From Labilithrix luteola (GTDB lineage Bacteria > Myxococcota_A > Polyangia > Polyangiales > Polyangiaceae), in assembly GCF_001263205.1 (NCBI RefSeq), contig NZ_CP012333.1:3596001-3660000 (forward strand): DNA of 64,000 nt, read 5' to 3'. Positions 22,740-31,294 of this stretch are shown here, piece after piece. Position 1 is the stretch's first letter. Every line of letters begins with the position of its first letter. The notes under the pieces were generated by a model. The model saw only the letters and a list, made by a program, of their open reading frames with translations. It was not told where the DNA came from and ran no database searches. A program made the position numbers and the translations under genes.

Positions 22740-23330
22740 TCAGGTGGCGTTCGAAGCGGCAGACGCGGCGAAGAAGACGACGAGCACTGCGACGAAGAGA
22801 GCAATCAGCACGACGCCGACGATGGTGCAAACGATCTGCACGAGAAGCGCGTTTCCGAGCTTCTCCAGCGCTTGCATCATGTACGGGATGTCGTTGCCCT
22901 GGGTCTGGACGACGTTCTTGAGCGACGTTCCGACGCCCATGAACACGATGCCGACCACGATGGCGATGACCCCGCTCGGGAACTGGGCCGCAAAGCTCGG
23001 GTTGGCGAGCGCCCCGCAGCTCGACATCACCTGCAGAACGCCCACGACGAGGGAAATCGTGCCCCAGAGCTTCGCGCGCCGGGCGGTCTTGTCGATGATC
23101 GAGTTCTCGAGCGTGTTGAACTCGTAGTGTCCGAAGCCTTCGGCCATCGGTGGCGGAGAAGCCGCGCCTGGCGCGCCGGGAGGGCCATAAGGGTTCGGGC
23201 TGCCGTGATTTGCAGGCGTTCCGGGCGCTCCGGGAGTCGGCGTGGCGTACGGATCCGCTTGCGGCCCGTAGCCGGGAGGTCCTCCGTATCCGCCCGAGCC
23301 CCCGGGAGGGGGTTGCCATCCGCCCTGCAT
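22740..23330 (-). CDS. Membrane protein with Pro/Gly-rich N-terminus
   Basis: 196 residues. The first 65 are Pro/Gly/Ala/Tyr-rich and likely disordered (QGGWQPPPGGSGGYGGPPG). Three hydrophobic segments follow (about 90-112, 118-137 and 165-190), ending in a Val/Ala-rich helix. No catalytic motifs. First of a three-gene unit with the hypothetical protein and the NtrY-like kinase. Family not identified. Confidence 0.65.
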   Translation of the reverse strand: MQGGWQPPPGGSGGYGGPPGYGPQADPYATPTPGAPGTPANHGSPNPYGPPGAPGAASPPPMAEGFGHYEFNTLENSIIDKTARRAKLWGTISLVVGVLQVMSSCGALANPSFAAQFPSGVIAIVVGIVFMGVGTSLKNVVQTQGNDIPYMMQALEKLGNALLVQIVCTIVGVVLIALFVAVLVVFFAASAASNAT

Positions 23331-23450
23331 GCCCAAGTTCCTTGCACCCCTTGGGCCATTCGAGGGGAAGTGCCTCTGCCGACGGGGCCCGGAGTAGACC
23401 ACGCAAGCCTTGCTTCGACAATCGACGCGTCCCTCGGTTAGTTTGAGCTC

Positions 23451-24437
23451 GTGCTCACGCCGGACGTCCGTTTCGAAGGTTGGACCACCGAGTCGTGGAC
23501 GCGCTTCCTGCACCTCTGGAAGCCGCGGGCCTCGCCCGACCGCGAGCCCACGCGCCCGCGTGGTGGCGTGATCGCCATCCACGAAGGCGGACGCCTCCAA
23601 AAGCTCCTCCACACGAAGACCGGCCGTCTCGATCCTCGAGGCCCCTGGCCGGTTCCGCTCGCGGAGCTCGCCGAAGCGCACCACGCGAGTTGGGCGCTTT
23701 CGGCCCATGCCGGCGCGCTCGAGGAGGTCATGGAGCGCTTCGGCGCGCGCCTGCGCCAGAGCGATGACCTCACGGCGCAGATGCTCCTCGTCGTGACGAT
23801 CGTGCGTGAGATGCTGCAGGAAGGCTCGATCGAGCGCTGGCCCATGCGCCTGCACGGCGTGCCCCAGCCGAGCGAGGTCGTCGTCCATCGTGCGCTCGAC
23901 GCCGTCTGCCCCGACGGGCATGCCATGGTCCTCGGACTCTTCCGTCACGGGGATCTGTGGACGGCCGGCGTTGCGCGCCGTCGAGGCAATGGCTTCGACG
24001 TTCTCGCGGGACCGTCCGAGCTCCGTCCGCGCATGGGCGTGCTCTCGGGAGATTGGCGCCGCGACTATCGCCACCTCGGGCGCGCGGTGGAAGAGCACTA
24101 CGGGCCGCTCGCCATGGGCTGCTTCGCCGAGGTCGATCGCTTCCGCGAGCTCCAGGTCGATCCGCGTCCCGGCGCGTGGGGTCGCGCGGCGGTCGTACGT
24201 GATCTCGTCCTCTCGCCGATGCCCATGGGTGTTCGTCTCGCGCTCGGCGCCGACGGCGCTCGGTTCGCGTTCGAGACGTTCCGGATGGTGGTGGGGCGCA
24301 GCGATCGTCTGCGAAAGCTCGAGCCCTACATGGCGTCGGCGCGAAAACATCTCGGATCGGCTGCCGGGCATCGCGACGTGAGCCAAACGCTCGGTTTCGA
24401 TCCACTCGCTGCCCTTCGCGCGCTGCTTCGTCGCTAG
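23451..24437 (+). CDS. Conserved hypothetical protein
   Basis: 328 residues from a GTG start. Soluble, no recognised domain. Notable blocks: WTRFLHLWKPRASP, GVIAIHEGGRLQKLLHTKTG, and a central AMVLGLFRHGDLWTAGVARRR. Divergent from the membrane-protein operon and 11 nt before the nuclease gene, so the pair may be cotranscribed. I do not assign a role. Confidence 0.6.
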   Translation: MLTPDVRFEGWTTESWTRFLHLWKPRASPDREPTRPRGGVIAIHEGGRLQKLLHTKTGRLDPRGPWPVPLAELAEAHHASWALSAHAGALEEVMERFGARLRQSDDLTAQMLLVVTIVREMLQEGSIERWPMRLHGVPQPSEVVVHRALDAVCPDGHAMVLGLFRHGDLWTAGVARRRGNGFDVLAGPSELRPRMGVLSGDWRRDYRHLGRAVEEHYGPLAMGCFAEVDRFRELQVDPRPGAWGRAAVVRDLVLSPMPMGVRLALGADGARFAFETFRMVVGRSDRLRKLEPYMASARKHLGSAAGHRDVSQTLGFDPLAALRALLRR

Positions 24438-24448
24438 ACTCCAAGGCT

Positions 24449-25351
24449 ATGCTTCGTTCGTTGGGATGGCGGCCGTTCGCGCTGCTCTTCGTCGTTCTCG
24501 GGGCCTGCTCGCGCGAGGCGCAGCCTCCGACTGTCCCGACGTCGCCGATGGCGCCCGGGCCGTCCGCGCCGCTGGGCACCGTTCGACTGCCGCAGGAGCA
24601 AGAGCCGCCGCCGTCCGGCGTCGATGCGAGCGTCCACGTGGCGCTCGGCATTCCACGCGACGCCGATGATTCGGACGACTGGCTGCTCGATCGCGAGCTG
24701 TTCGTGGCTTCGTACAACCCGAAGCTCAACGCGCCCAACTGGGTCGCCTGGAATCTCGACGATCGCTATCTCGGGCACGCGCCGCGATCGCCCGGCTTCC
24801 ACTCCGATACCGGCCTTCCCAAGACGTTCTATGTCGTGCGCGACGAGGACTACGTGGGGTCCGGCTACGATCGCGGTCACCTCTGTCCCTCGGCCGACCG
24901 CACGCGCGACGATGCCATGAACAAGGCGACGTTCGTGTTCACCAACGCGCATCCGCAGTTCCACGAGCTCAATGCAGGCCCGTGGGAGAAGCTCGAGACC
25001 CACGAGCGCGAGCTCGCGCGCCAGGGCAAAGAGCTCTACATCGTGGCCGGCGGCATCTTCGATTCCGAGCCGACGCGCATCGGTCGCGCGAAAGACGTCG
25101 GCCGTCGCGTGGCCGTTCCTCGTGCCAGCTACAAGATCATCGTCGTGCTCGATCGCGGTCAAGACGCACGCGCCGTGCGCGCCGACACGAAGGTCATCGC
25201 GGCGATCATGCCGAACACGCGCGAGCCGAAGCTCCACGAGTGGACGGACTACGCCGTCTCGATTCGCGAGGTCGAGCGGGCGACGGGCTACGATTTCCTC
25301 GCCCGCGTTCCGCGCGACGTTCAAGACCTGATCGAAACGCGCACGCCCTGA
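24449..25351 (+). CDS. DNA/RNA non-specific endonuclease (NUC1 family), lipoprotein
   Basis: 300 residues. Lipoprotein signal FALLFVVLGACSRE, a Pro-rich linker (26-55), then the NUC1/EndoG beta-beta-alpha-metal nuclease domain: catalytic DRGH at 141-144 (H144 general base) and metal-binding Asn in the MNKATFVFTNAHPQ helix. Family enzymes cut DNA and RNA without sequence preference. Membrane-anchored export suggests a role outside the cytoplasm, such as nutrient scavenging or prey-DNA digestion (inference). No immunity gene is evident, as expected for an exported enzyme. Confidence 0.92.
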   Translation: MLRSLGWRPFALLFVVLGACSREAQPPTVPTSPMAPGPSAPLGTVRLPQEQEPPPSGVDASVHVALGIPRDADDSDDWLLDRELFVASYNPKLNAPNWVAWNLDDRYLGHAPRSPGFHSDTGLPKTFYVVRDEDYVGSGYDRGHLCPSADRTRDDAMNKATFVFTNAHPQFHELNAGPWEKLETHERELARQGKELYIVAGGIFDSEPTRIGRAKDVGRRVAVPRASYKIIVVLDRGQDARAVRADTKVIAAIMPNTREPKLHEWTDYAVSIREVERATGYDFLARVPRDVQDLIETRTP

Positions 25352-25357
25352 GGCTCC

Positions 25358-26521
25358 TCAGAAGATCTCGAGGCGGCGCCCTTTGCGTAGGGCGTTGAGT
25401 GGGTAGAACCTGCCCCGCCAGAACACGCCGCCTTGCCATTGGGTGAGGACGACGGAGCGAACGGCAAAGAGGAGAAAGAGCAGCGCGCCGACAGCTGGAA
25501 CGCCAGCGCTCGCGAGCGGCGTCCGAAGTCGCCGAGCGATGGTCACCTGCACGAAGACGAGAACGACGAGCAGCGCGGCGCCGCCGATCTGCAAACTCCG
25601 CATCGGCGAGGCGAGGGCGACGAGCGGGCCGATTTCGACGTAGAACGCGAGCAGGAAGGTCACGAGGGCGCGCGACGGCAGGAGCTGGCCCATCGCCGCA
25701 TAGCCGTTCTTCTCGAGGCCTCGCATGAGTTGCCCGAGGGTCTCGTAGAAGTAGAGGCCGAGGCCGTCGACGCACTCGAAGACCGCACACCGCGCGCGCG
25801 ACTGCTTCATCATCTGGCCGAAGGCCACGTCGTCGGCGAGCTCGAGTTTGATCCACTCGAAACCGGCCGTGCGTTCGTAGGCGGACCGGCGAACGAGGTT
25901 GAACACGCCTCCGCCGACCGATACGCGCGAATGGGGATCGGTCACCTTCCACAAGCGCGAGCCCACGATCAGCGCGCGGACGAAGAACGCCATGGCGATG
26001 TCGCGCCCGAGCGTGCCGGACCAGAGCTTCGGCATCATGGCTACGAAGTCGATGCGCTGCTCCTCGGCGACGGAAACGACGCGTCGCAAGACGTCGGGGG
26101 CAACGTGGATGTCGGCATCGATGAAGAGAAGCCAATCTCCGGTCGCCGCCGCCGCGCCGCGCGAGAGCGCATGGACTTTGCCGAGCCATCCTTCGGGCAG
26201 CACGTCCACATGCACGGCGACGACACGCGGATCTTCGGCGGCCAGGCGATCCACGACGTCGCTCGTTCCGTCGGTCGAGCGGTCGTCGACGAGGACGATC
26301 TCGAGGTTCGGGTAGTCGCTCTCGAGTTTCGAACGCGTGGCCTTTTCGATCGAGGCAATCTCGTCACGCGCGGGGACGACGACCGAGACCTTCGGCCACG
26401 ACGTCGGCGCGTTCGGCGCGTTGGGAAGGTGGGGCAGCGCCGCGAGCCCACGCGCGGTGGCATAGACGTTCCATGCCGCGTACGACGCCGGCACGACGAG
26501 CCAGGCGAGCGACGCGTCCAT
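25358..26521 (-). CDS. Family 2 glycosyltransferase, membrane-bound
   Basis: 387 residues: N-terminal membrane helix (1-20), GT-A fold with KVSVVVPARDE (44-54), nucleotide-binding DDRSTDGT (79-86), metal-binding DAD (135-137), acceptor-side KLELADDVAFG, then three or four C-terminal membrane helices and a short WRGRFYPLNALRKGR tail. It resembles HpnB/CrtQ-like transferases that act on lipids or carotenoids; substrate cannot be told. A MITE-like element lies 12 nt upstream of the ATG and fills the divergent promoter region. Confidence 0.87.
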   Translation of the reverse strand: MDASLAWLVVPASYAAWNVYATARGLAALPHLPNAPNAPTSWPKVSVVVPARDEIASIEKATRSKLESDYPNLEIVLVDDRSTDGTSDVVDRLAAEDPRVVAVHVDVLPEGWLGKVHALSRGAAAATGDWLLFIDADIHVAPDVLRRVVSVAEEQRIDFVAMMPKLWSGTLGRDIAMAFFVRALIVGSRLWKVTDPHSRVSVGGGVFNLVRRSAYERTAGFEWIKLELADDVAFGQMMKQSRARCAVFECVDGLGLYFYETLGQLMRGLEKNGYAAMGQLLPSRALVTFLLAFYVEIGPLVALASPMRSLQIGGAALLVVLVFVQVTIARRLRTPLASAGVPAVGALLFLLFAVRSVVLTQWQGGVFWRGRFYPLNALRKGRRLEIF

Positions 26522-26837
26522 CGGAGGGAATTTCACAGGAAGGGCGGAAGGGCGGAAGACTCGGGGAGGGGGCAGAGCAGAGCAGGGGCGCACCGCGGAC
26601 TCATCGAAAGCATCGTTGCCTTCGTCCAGGACTCCCGGAGTCGACGTTACCAGGGCCGTGCTGCGAGCTGCCTTGTGATGGCACACCCCTCACCCCCCTA
26701 ACCCCTTCCGTTCTTCCGCCCTTCCTGTGCCCTCTCTCGAGGCGGCGCCCGCTCCATCGCGCGAGCGGAGCCGTGGTTCGAAGATTGGGGTCGAGGCACA
26801 TCGCGTGCAGTCCTGCCGTTCGGATGGAGGTGGCGCG
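26522..26837. other. Divergent promoter region containing a MITE-like repeat
   Basis: Space between the start codons of the glycosyltransferase and the DUF1254 gene. Most of it is the second MITE-like copy. The last 100 bases hold the DUF1254 gene's ribosome site (GGAGG at 26826-26830) and presumably its promoter; no consensus promoter stands out. Confidence 0.55.
26534..26729 (-). mobile_element. MITE-like element, copy B (inverted)
   Basis: About 196 bp with the same terminal inverted repeats (CACAGGAAGGGCGGAAG and its complement) and the same 38-nt core as the copy near 12.3 kb, in the opposite orientation. Parts between core and ends have diverged and differ in length. Flanks share TCGAGAG and a GGGAAT-like edge with copy A. 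No coding capacity. Confidence 0.65.
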
Positions 26838-28181
26838 ATGGCTCAGCAGCAATCCGATCGAGGCCGGCTCATCGACATCGAGGCACGAGCGAGCATCTTC
26901 GGGTTTCCGCTCGTGCTGATGGACGTGACGCGCGCGGTCTCCACCTCCGTGCCCGAACGCGACGAGGAAAAGCAGAAGGCGCCCATCAACCAGCTCGTGC
27001 ACTTGCGCGAGTTCCCCGACGCCTCGTTCACCGACGTCGTGAGCCCCAACGCGGACACGCTCTACAGCTTTGCCTTCCTCGATCTCAAGGCAGAGCCGAT
27101 GGTGCTCTCGCTGCCGGAGATGGGGACGCGCTACTACTTGATGGAGCTCATGGACGCGTGGACGAACGTCTTCGCGTCGCCGGGCACGCGCACGACCGGC
27201 AACGGCAAGGGCGCCTTCCTGATCGCGGGCCCGACGTGGAAGGGGACGCTGCCGAACGGTGTCGTCGAGATCCGATCGCCCACGAATCTCGTTTGGATCA
27301 TCGGGCGCACGCAGACGAACGGCAAGAAGGACTACGCCGCTGTCCACGCCCTCCAAGACGGCTACGATCTCCGTCCGCTCTCCGCGTACGGAAAGGCCGA
27401 TTTTCATGCGCCGCGCGTCGCGGTGGCGCCCGACATCGACAACCAAACCCCGCCCATCGAGCAAGTGGCGAAGATGGAGCCGACCGAGTTCTTCCAGCGT
27501 CTCAACGCGCTGATGAAAGACAATCCGCCATCCCCCGCGGACGCCGATGCCGTGAAGCGGTTCGGCGAGGTCGGCGTCGGTCCCGGCAAGGTTTTCGATC
27601 GAAACACCGTGTCACCCGAGGTGCTCGCCACGGTCGATCTGGGAATGACCGAAGCGATCCGGCGCATCGTGATCGAGGCGAAGCGTCCTCACGGTCGTGC
27701 GCAGAACGGTTGGGAGCTCCACGAGGGTCTCGGCGCTTACGGGACCGACTATCTTTGGCGCGCGATCGTGGCGCGCGTCGGGCTCGGCGCGAATCTCCCC
27801 GAAGATGCCATCTATCCTCACGCCAAGGTCGACGCGGAGGGCCAGCCGCTCGATGGCAAGCATCGCTACGTGATGCGCTTCGCGAAGGGGGCCCTTCCGC
27901 CGGTCCACGCATTCTGGTCGATCTCGATGTACGACGCGCGGCAGTTCTTCGTCGACAACCCCATCGATCGCTACGCCATCGGCGATCGCGACGACCTCGT
28001 GTTCGAGCCCGACGGCTCGCTCGTTCTCTTGCTCCAGCACGAGTCGCCGGGCAAGGAACACGAACCCAACTGGCTTCCGGCGCCGAAGGGATCCTTCAAT
28101 CTGATCATGCGCCTCTACTGGCCGAAGGCCGAGGCGCTCGACGGTCGCTGGACGACTCCACCGATCGAACGCGTTCGCTGA
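26838..28181 (+). CDS. DUF1254/DUF1214 domain protein
   Basis: 447 residues. The N-terminal DUF1254 part includes FPLVLMDVTRAV, the PNADTLYSFAFLDL block and YYLMELMDAWTNVFASPG; the C-terminal DUF1214 part includes FWSISMYDARQFFVDNPIDRY and a closing FNLIMRLYWP. Family members are beta-rich, often secreted, without known reaction. Here no signal peptide is seen. The ATG has GGAGG 7 nt upstream. Downstream, a perfect dyad precedes the next gene. Confidence 0.9.
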   Translation: MAQQQSDRGRLIDIEARASIFGFPLVLMDVTRAVSTSVPERDEEKQKAPINQLVHLREFPDASFTDVVSPNADTLYSFAFLDLKAEPMVLSLPEMGTRYYLMELMDAWTNVFASPGTRTTGNGKGAFLIAGPTWKGTLPNGVVEIRSPTNLVWIIGRTQTNGKKDYAAVHALQDGYDLRPLSAYGKADFHAPRVAVAPDIDNQTPPIEQVAKMEPTEFFQRLNALMKDNPPSPADADAVKRFGEVGVGPGKVFDRNTVSPEVLATVDLGMTEAIRRIVIEAKRPHGRAQNGWELHEGLGAYGTDYLWRAIVARVGLGANLPEDAIYPHAKVDAEGQPLDGKHRYVMRFAKGALPPVHAFWSISMYDARQFFVDNPIDRYAIGDRDDLVFEPDGSLVLLLQHESPGKEHEPNWLPAPKGSFNLIMRLYWPKAEALDGRWTTPPIERVR

Positions 28182-28202
28182 CGAGCATCGCGCTGCACGC
28201 GC

Positions 28203-28222
28203 CTGTGCACGGCATTGCACAG
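28203..28222. promoter_or_regulatory. Perfect 7-bp inverted repeat
   Basis: CTGTGCA and TGCACAG are separated by 6 nt, about 67 nt upstream of the next gene's ATG and 21 nt after the DUF1254 stop. No T-run follows, so an operator is as likely as a terminator. Confidence 0.4.
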
Positions 28223-28289
28223 AGCACGTCTCGCGCACCCCGAAGTGCGCGCAACGCCGAACGGCACGGCTCGTGCTGAGCGCGTCGTC

Positions 28290-29006
28290 ATGCGCATCGA
28301 ACGAGTCCTTGCCGTCGTTGCTGCGGTGACTCTCTGCAGCCCCGTCGCACGAGCGGACGAGGCGGGCGCGGAAGCGGGAGCCGTCGAGAGCTCGAAAGGC
28401 GATCTGTTCCCCGGTGAACGTCGGATGAGTGTCTCCGGTGCGACCGGCCTTCCGTTCCTGGCCATCGCCGAAGTCGGCGTCGGCGTGACCGACGGATTTG
28501 CGATCGGCGCCATCGGCGGGATCACGCCGAGCGTCGTCACGGCCGGTATTCGCCCACGGGTTCGCCTCCGTACGAGCGAACGCACCGCGCTCGTTCTTTC
28601 GGCACCGATGCTCTATTACCCGAAGGCGAGCGCGCCCGGCCCAGGCAACATCGGTACGACGTCATGGGTGCTCACGCGCACCGAGCTCTTCTTCGACGCT
28701 GCTCTGAGCGATCGCCTTCGCGTCGCCGGAGGAATGGGCTTCATCGCCGCGGCGTCGACCGAAGCGCTCGGGCAGTTCGTGCGAGGTCGAGACTTCGCCA
28801 TGCCTGCGTACAACGGTGAGCCCGGCGCGACGCGCGGATTCGCGGGCGGACTCTGGAACACGGTGGCGGCGCGCTCGTCGTACGCGTTCGGCGATCGTAC
28901 GCACGTCTTCGCCGAAGGCTCGATCGTCATGCAGGGGATAGCGCTCGCCGAGGGCGTGGGCGGCCCGCCCGTCGTCGTCACCACGGGGCTCCAGCACGCG
29001 TTTTGA
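28290..29006 (+). CDS. Secreted, probably outer-membrane beta-barrel protein
   Basis: 238 residues with a Sec signal peptide (LAVVAAVTLCSPVARA, cleavage before DE). The mature protein alternates polar and hydrophobic residues as in beta-strands and ends with aromatic LQHAF, typical of outer-membrane barrels. No named family recognised. The following haem-motif lipoprotein starts 11 nt after the stop, so they probably form an operon. Confidence 0.65.
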   Translation: MRIERVLAVVAAVTLCSPVARADEAGAEAGAVESSKGDLFPGERRMSVSGATGLPFLAIAEVGVGVTDGFAIGAIGGITPSVVTAGIRPRVRLRTSERTALVLSAPMLYYPKASAPGPGNIGTTSWVLTRTELFFDAALSDRLRVAGGMGFIAAASTEALGQFVRGRDFAMPAYNGEPGATRGFAGGLWNTVAARSSYAFGDRTHVFAEGSIVMQGIALAEGVGGPPVVVTTGLQHAF

Positions 29007-29017
29007 GGAGCATCTCC

Positions 29018-30151
29018 ATGCGCTCGAAGATGCGACGTTGCTGGAGCGGCGCGACGCTTGGGCTCGCGCTGCTTGCGCCGGCGTGTGTCTGGGAAACCGA
29101 TCTCCCTTCCTCGGTTCGCGAAATTCCGGTCGACGCGAATCGGGAGCTCGTGGTGACCGACGACGCGCTTCTCGGCGCGCTGTCGAGCAACGCCGAGGCG
29201 GCTCCGCTCTCGTTCCGCCGCGCGATGGATGCGCTCGCCCTCGACGACGAGGCTTCGGCCGAGTGGCTCGAGAGCTGGTCGGCTCGTCTCGATGCTGACG
29301 GCCATTCCGACCGGGCAAACGCGCTCCGCACGCTCGTGACGTGCCGCTGGTTGAAGAGCGCGCCGGACAACGGATGCGACGACCTTTGCACGGCGTGCGC
29401 TGCCCGCGCGCTGCCGCTCGAGCAGGCTCCGTTCCGGCTCGTGGCGGTCGTCAATCGCACCGATCTCTCGGTGATGCCCGATCGCGCGGCCGAGGGCGGC
29501 GAGGGGCGTCTCGTCTACGCGCTGACCGACGGCCCGGCGGACGAGCCGACCTCTCAGCCGCTCCCGGTGAGCGTGATCTTCGAGTACGCGCAGGAGGGCA
29601 CGGCTCTCGAGTGGTCTCGCCGATGGCATTCTCTCGGAAGCGTCTCGTCCTCCGATCTGCCGCGCGCGCTCGTGGACCTGACCGACCGTTTCGTCGCGTC
29701 CGGCTCGCTCGCACAGGTTCGCACGGCCGATGCGTGGAACGGGCCGATGGTGATCCATCAGTTTGCGCGCGAGGCAGGCGCGCTTCGAGCGACCCGTGTG
29801 CGGAATACACCAATCTGGTCGCGCGTGACGCCGTCCGACCTGAGAGCGTTCGTCGACGAGCACGAAGCCGCCGTCGCCGACGGTACGATGCTCATGCCTC
29901 GCGGGTGGTGGGCACCGTCATCGTCACCGAACGACGAGGTGCCGGCCTTCCTCGCCGAGATCCCGAGCCACGAGCTGCTCGTTCGCCAGACCTGCGGGGG
30001 CTGTCACGCGCGCTCCGAGACCGGATTCCACGTGGATCCGCGCGGTCATGGAACGAGCAAGCTCTCCACGTTCCTCGCCGATCCGAGCAAGGAGACCGAC
30101 GAGCTGCGCCGCCGTACGACGTGGATGCAGCTTACGCTCTCGTCGGAATGA
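29018..30151 (+). CDS. Lipoprotein with a single CxxCH haem-binding motif
   Basis: 377 residues. Signal sequence ends LLAPACVW; the lipobox is weak but plausible. The body contains CDDLCTACAARAL and mixed alpha/beta sequence, and near the C-terminus CGGCH (326-330), a c-type haem motif, followed by RSETGFHVDPRG. One motif suggests one covalent haem. AGGAG lies 8 nt before the chosen ATG. Such single-motif lipoproteins are frequent in myxobacteria; no electron-transfer partner is adjacent. The motif could also be fortuitous. Confidence 0.65.
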   Translation: MRSKMRRCWSGATLGLALLAPACVWETDLPSSVREIPVDANRELVVTDDALLGALSSNAEAAPLSFRRAMDALALDDEASAEWLESWSARLDADGHSDRANALRTLVTCRWLKSAPDNGCDDLCTACAARALPLEQAPFRLVAVVNRTDLSVMPDRAAEGGEGRLVYALTDGPADEPTSQPLPVSVIFEYAQEGTALEWSRRWHSLGSVSSSDLPRALVDLTDRFVASGSLAQVRTADAWNGPMVIHQFAREAGALRATRVRNTPIWSRVTPSDLRAFVDEHEAAVADGTMLMPRGWWAPSSSPNDEVPAFLAEIPSHELLVRQTCGGCHARSETGFHVDPRGHGTSKLSTFLADPSKETDELRRRTTWMQLTLSSE

Positions 30152-30295
30152 CGCGGGTGACCCACGTTCGACGGAGCACTTCGCGGGGTATTCAACGCTT
30201 CTCGTGCATCGTGCAAGTACGCGCTTCTGCACGCGAACTCGCACGCATCGAGATCGTCTTTACACGCCTGAGTTCGGACTTAGGTTTGGGCCGCG

Positions 30296-30643
30296 ATGAA
30301 CAAAGTCTTCGGCGTTGCGTTGGTGGGTGCTCTCGTCGTCGGCGGTGTCGTTGTCATCAAGGGCGCGTCGGGGGCGTCATCTGCGATCACACCCGAAGGG
30401 AAGATGTGCGTGCGCCTCGGTGAGCTGTGTGGAGCAGAACCCAGCAAGGAGAAGCTCGAGAGCTGCGTCGAGGACATGAAGAAGATGCGCAAGATGTCCG
30501 GCGATCCGGCCTTCGAGCGGTCACAGTCGTGCGTTGCCGAATCGAACACGTGCGCCGCCGCGAGTGGCTGCATGATGGGCGGTGTCGGTGTGGGTACGCT
30601 CGGCGAAGTGCTGAAGGGGTTTGGCACCGCGCTCTCGAAGTAG
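30296..30643 (+). CDS. Small exported Cys-rich hypothetical protein
   Basis: 115 residues. The N-terminal hydrophobic stretch (GVALVGALVVGGVVVI) is a signal peptide or anchor. The rest has six cysteines (MCVRLGELCG, ESCVEDM, QSCVAESNTC, SGCMM), probably three disulfides after export, and ends with a Gly/Val-rich helix. No family recognised. Confidence 0.55.
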   Translation: MNKVFGVALVGALVVGGVVVIKGASGASSAITPEGKMCVRLGELCGAEPSKEKLESCVEDMKKMRKMSGDPAFERSQSCVAESNTCAAASGCMMGGVGVGTLGEVLKGFGTALSK

Positions 30644-30745
30644 TGGTCGGCTCGTAGATCTCGAGCGCAACCGTATCGAGATGCGGCGGTTGGCGTCGGT
30701 TTGTCGTTGCGCGGCCTCCCATGCATGCAGTTGCATGGTCGATCG

Positions 30746-31285
30746 ATGGACAACAGCAGCGACGGCGTGACGTTGATGACCGGCTTCGTGTTCGACGTAC
30801 TCCAGGAGTACCAACACATGAAGCGCGTCTGCGGCCCGGCGTTCGAGATGGCGCGCGGTCTCGACCCCGCCAGGATCGACGACTGGTGCGAGATGAAGCT
30901 GTACAACGACGTCTGCACCTGGATCGAAGAGAACGTCGGTGCTTCGAGCATCCGTCAGGCGGGCATCGGCATCGGCAGCCGCATCTACGACAACATCATC
31001 AAGAGCGGGAAGATCGAGAACCCGAACCCGCTCGCCATCATGGAAGCGCTCAAGTGGGCGGCGAGCGTGATGATCCGTGACCCGAAGGGGCGCGGCTGGG
31101 AGATCGCCTCGCACGACGACGGCGACATCCTCATGCGTCGTACTCAGACGTTCAATTGCAAGATGCAGGAAGGCCTCTTGCTCTCGCTCGTCGAGCGCAC
31201 GGGTGTCGAAGGGGCAGACGTCGACCACGCGAAGTGCACCTCGCGCGGCGACGAGTTCTGCGAGTACCGCCTTACTTGGCTCTGA
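30746..31285 (+). CDS. V4R-domain-like small-ligand sensor protein
   Basis: About 179 residues. The C-terminal half looks like a V4R (4-vinyl reductase) domain: helical LKWAASVMIRDPKGRGWEI, a GLLLSLVERTGV segment and the closing CTSRGDEFCEYRLTW with the two conserved Cys. V4R domains bind small hydrophobic molecules or metals and often feed signalling proteins. The STAS gene starts 9 nt after its stop, so the pair is an operon. ATG at 30746 was chosen; one at 30776 would also fit. Confidence 0.6.
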   Translation: MDNSSDGVTLMTGFVFDVLQEYQHMKRVCGPAFEMARGLDPARIDDWCEMKLYNDVCTWIEENVGASSIRQAGIGIGSRIYDNIIKSGKIENPNPLAIMEALKWAASVMIRDPKGRGWEIASHDDGDILMRRTQTFNCKMQEGLLLSLVERTGVEGADVDHAKCTSRGDEFCEYRLTWL

Positions 31286-31294
31286 GAGACGGAC

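Noticed and set aside
28204..28219. Sigma-54 -24/-12 promoter at the TGCAC/TTGCA dyad
   Set aside because: The distance between the GG/GC positions is off by one, and sigma-54 requires strict spacing.
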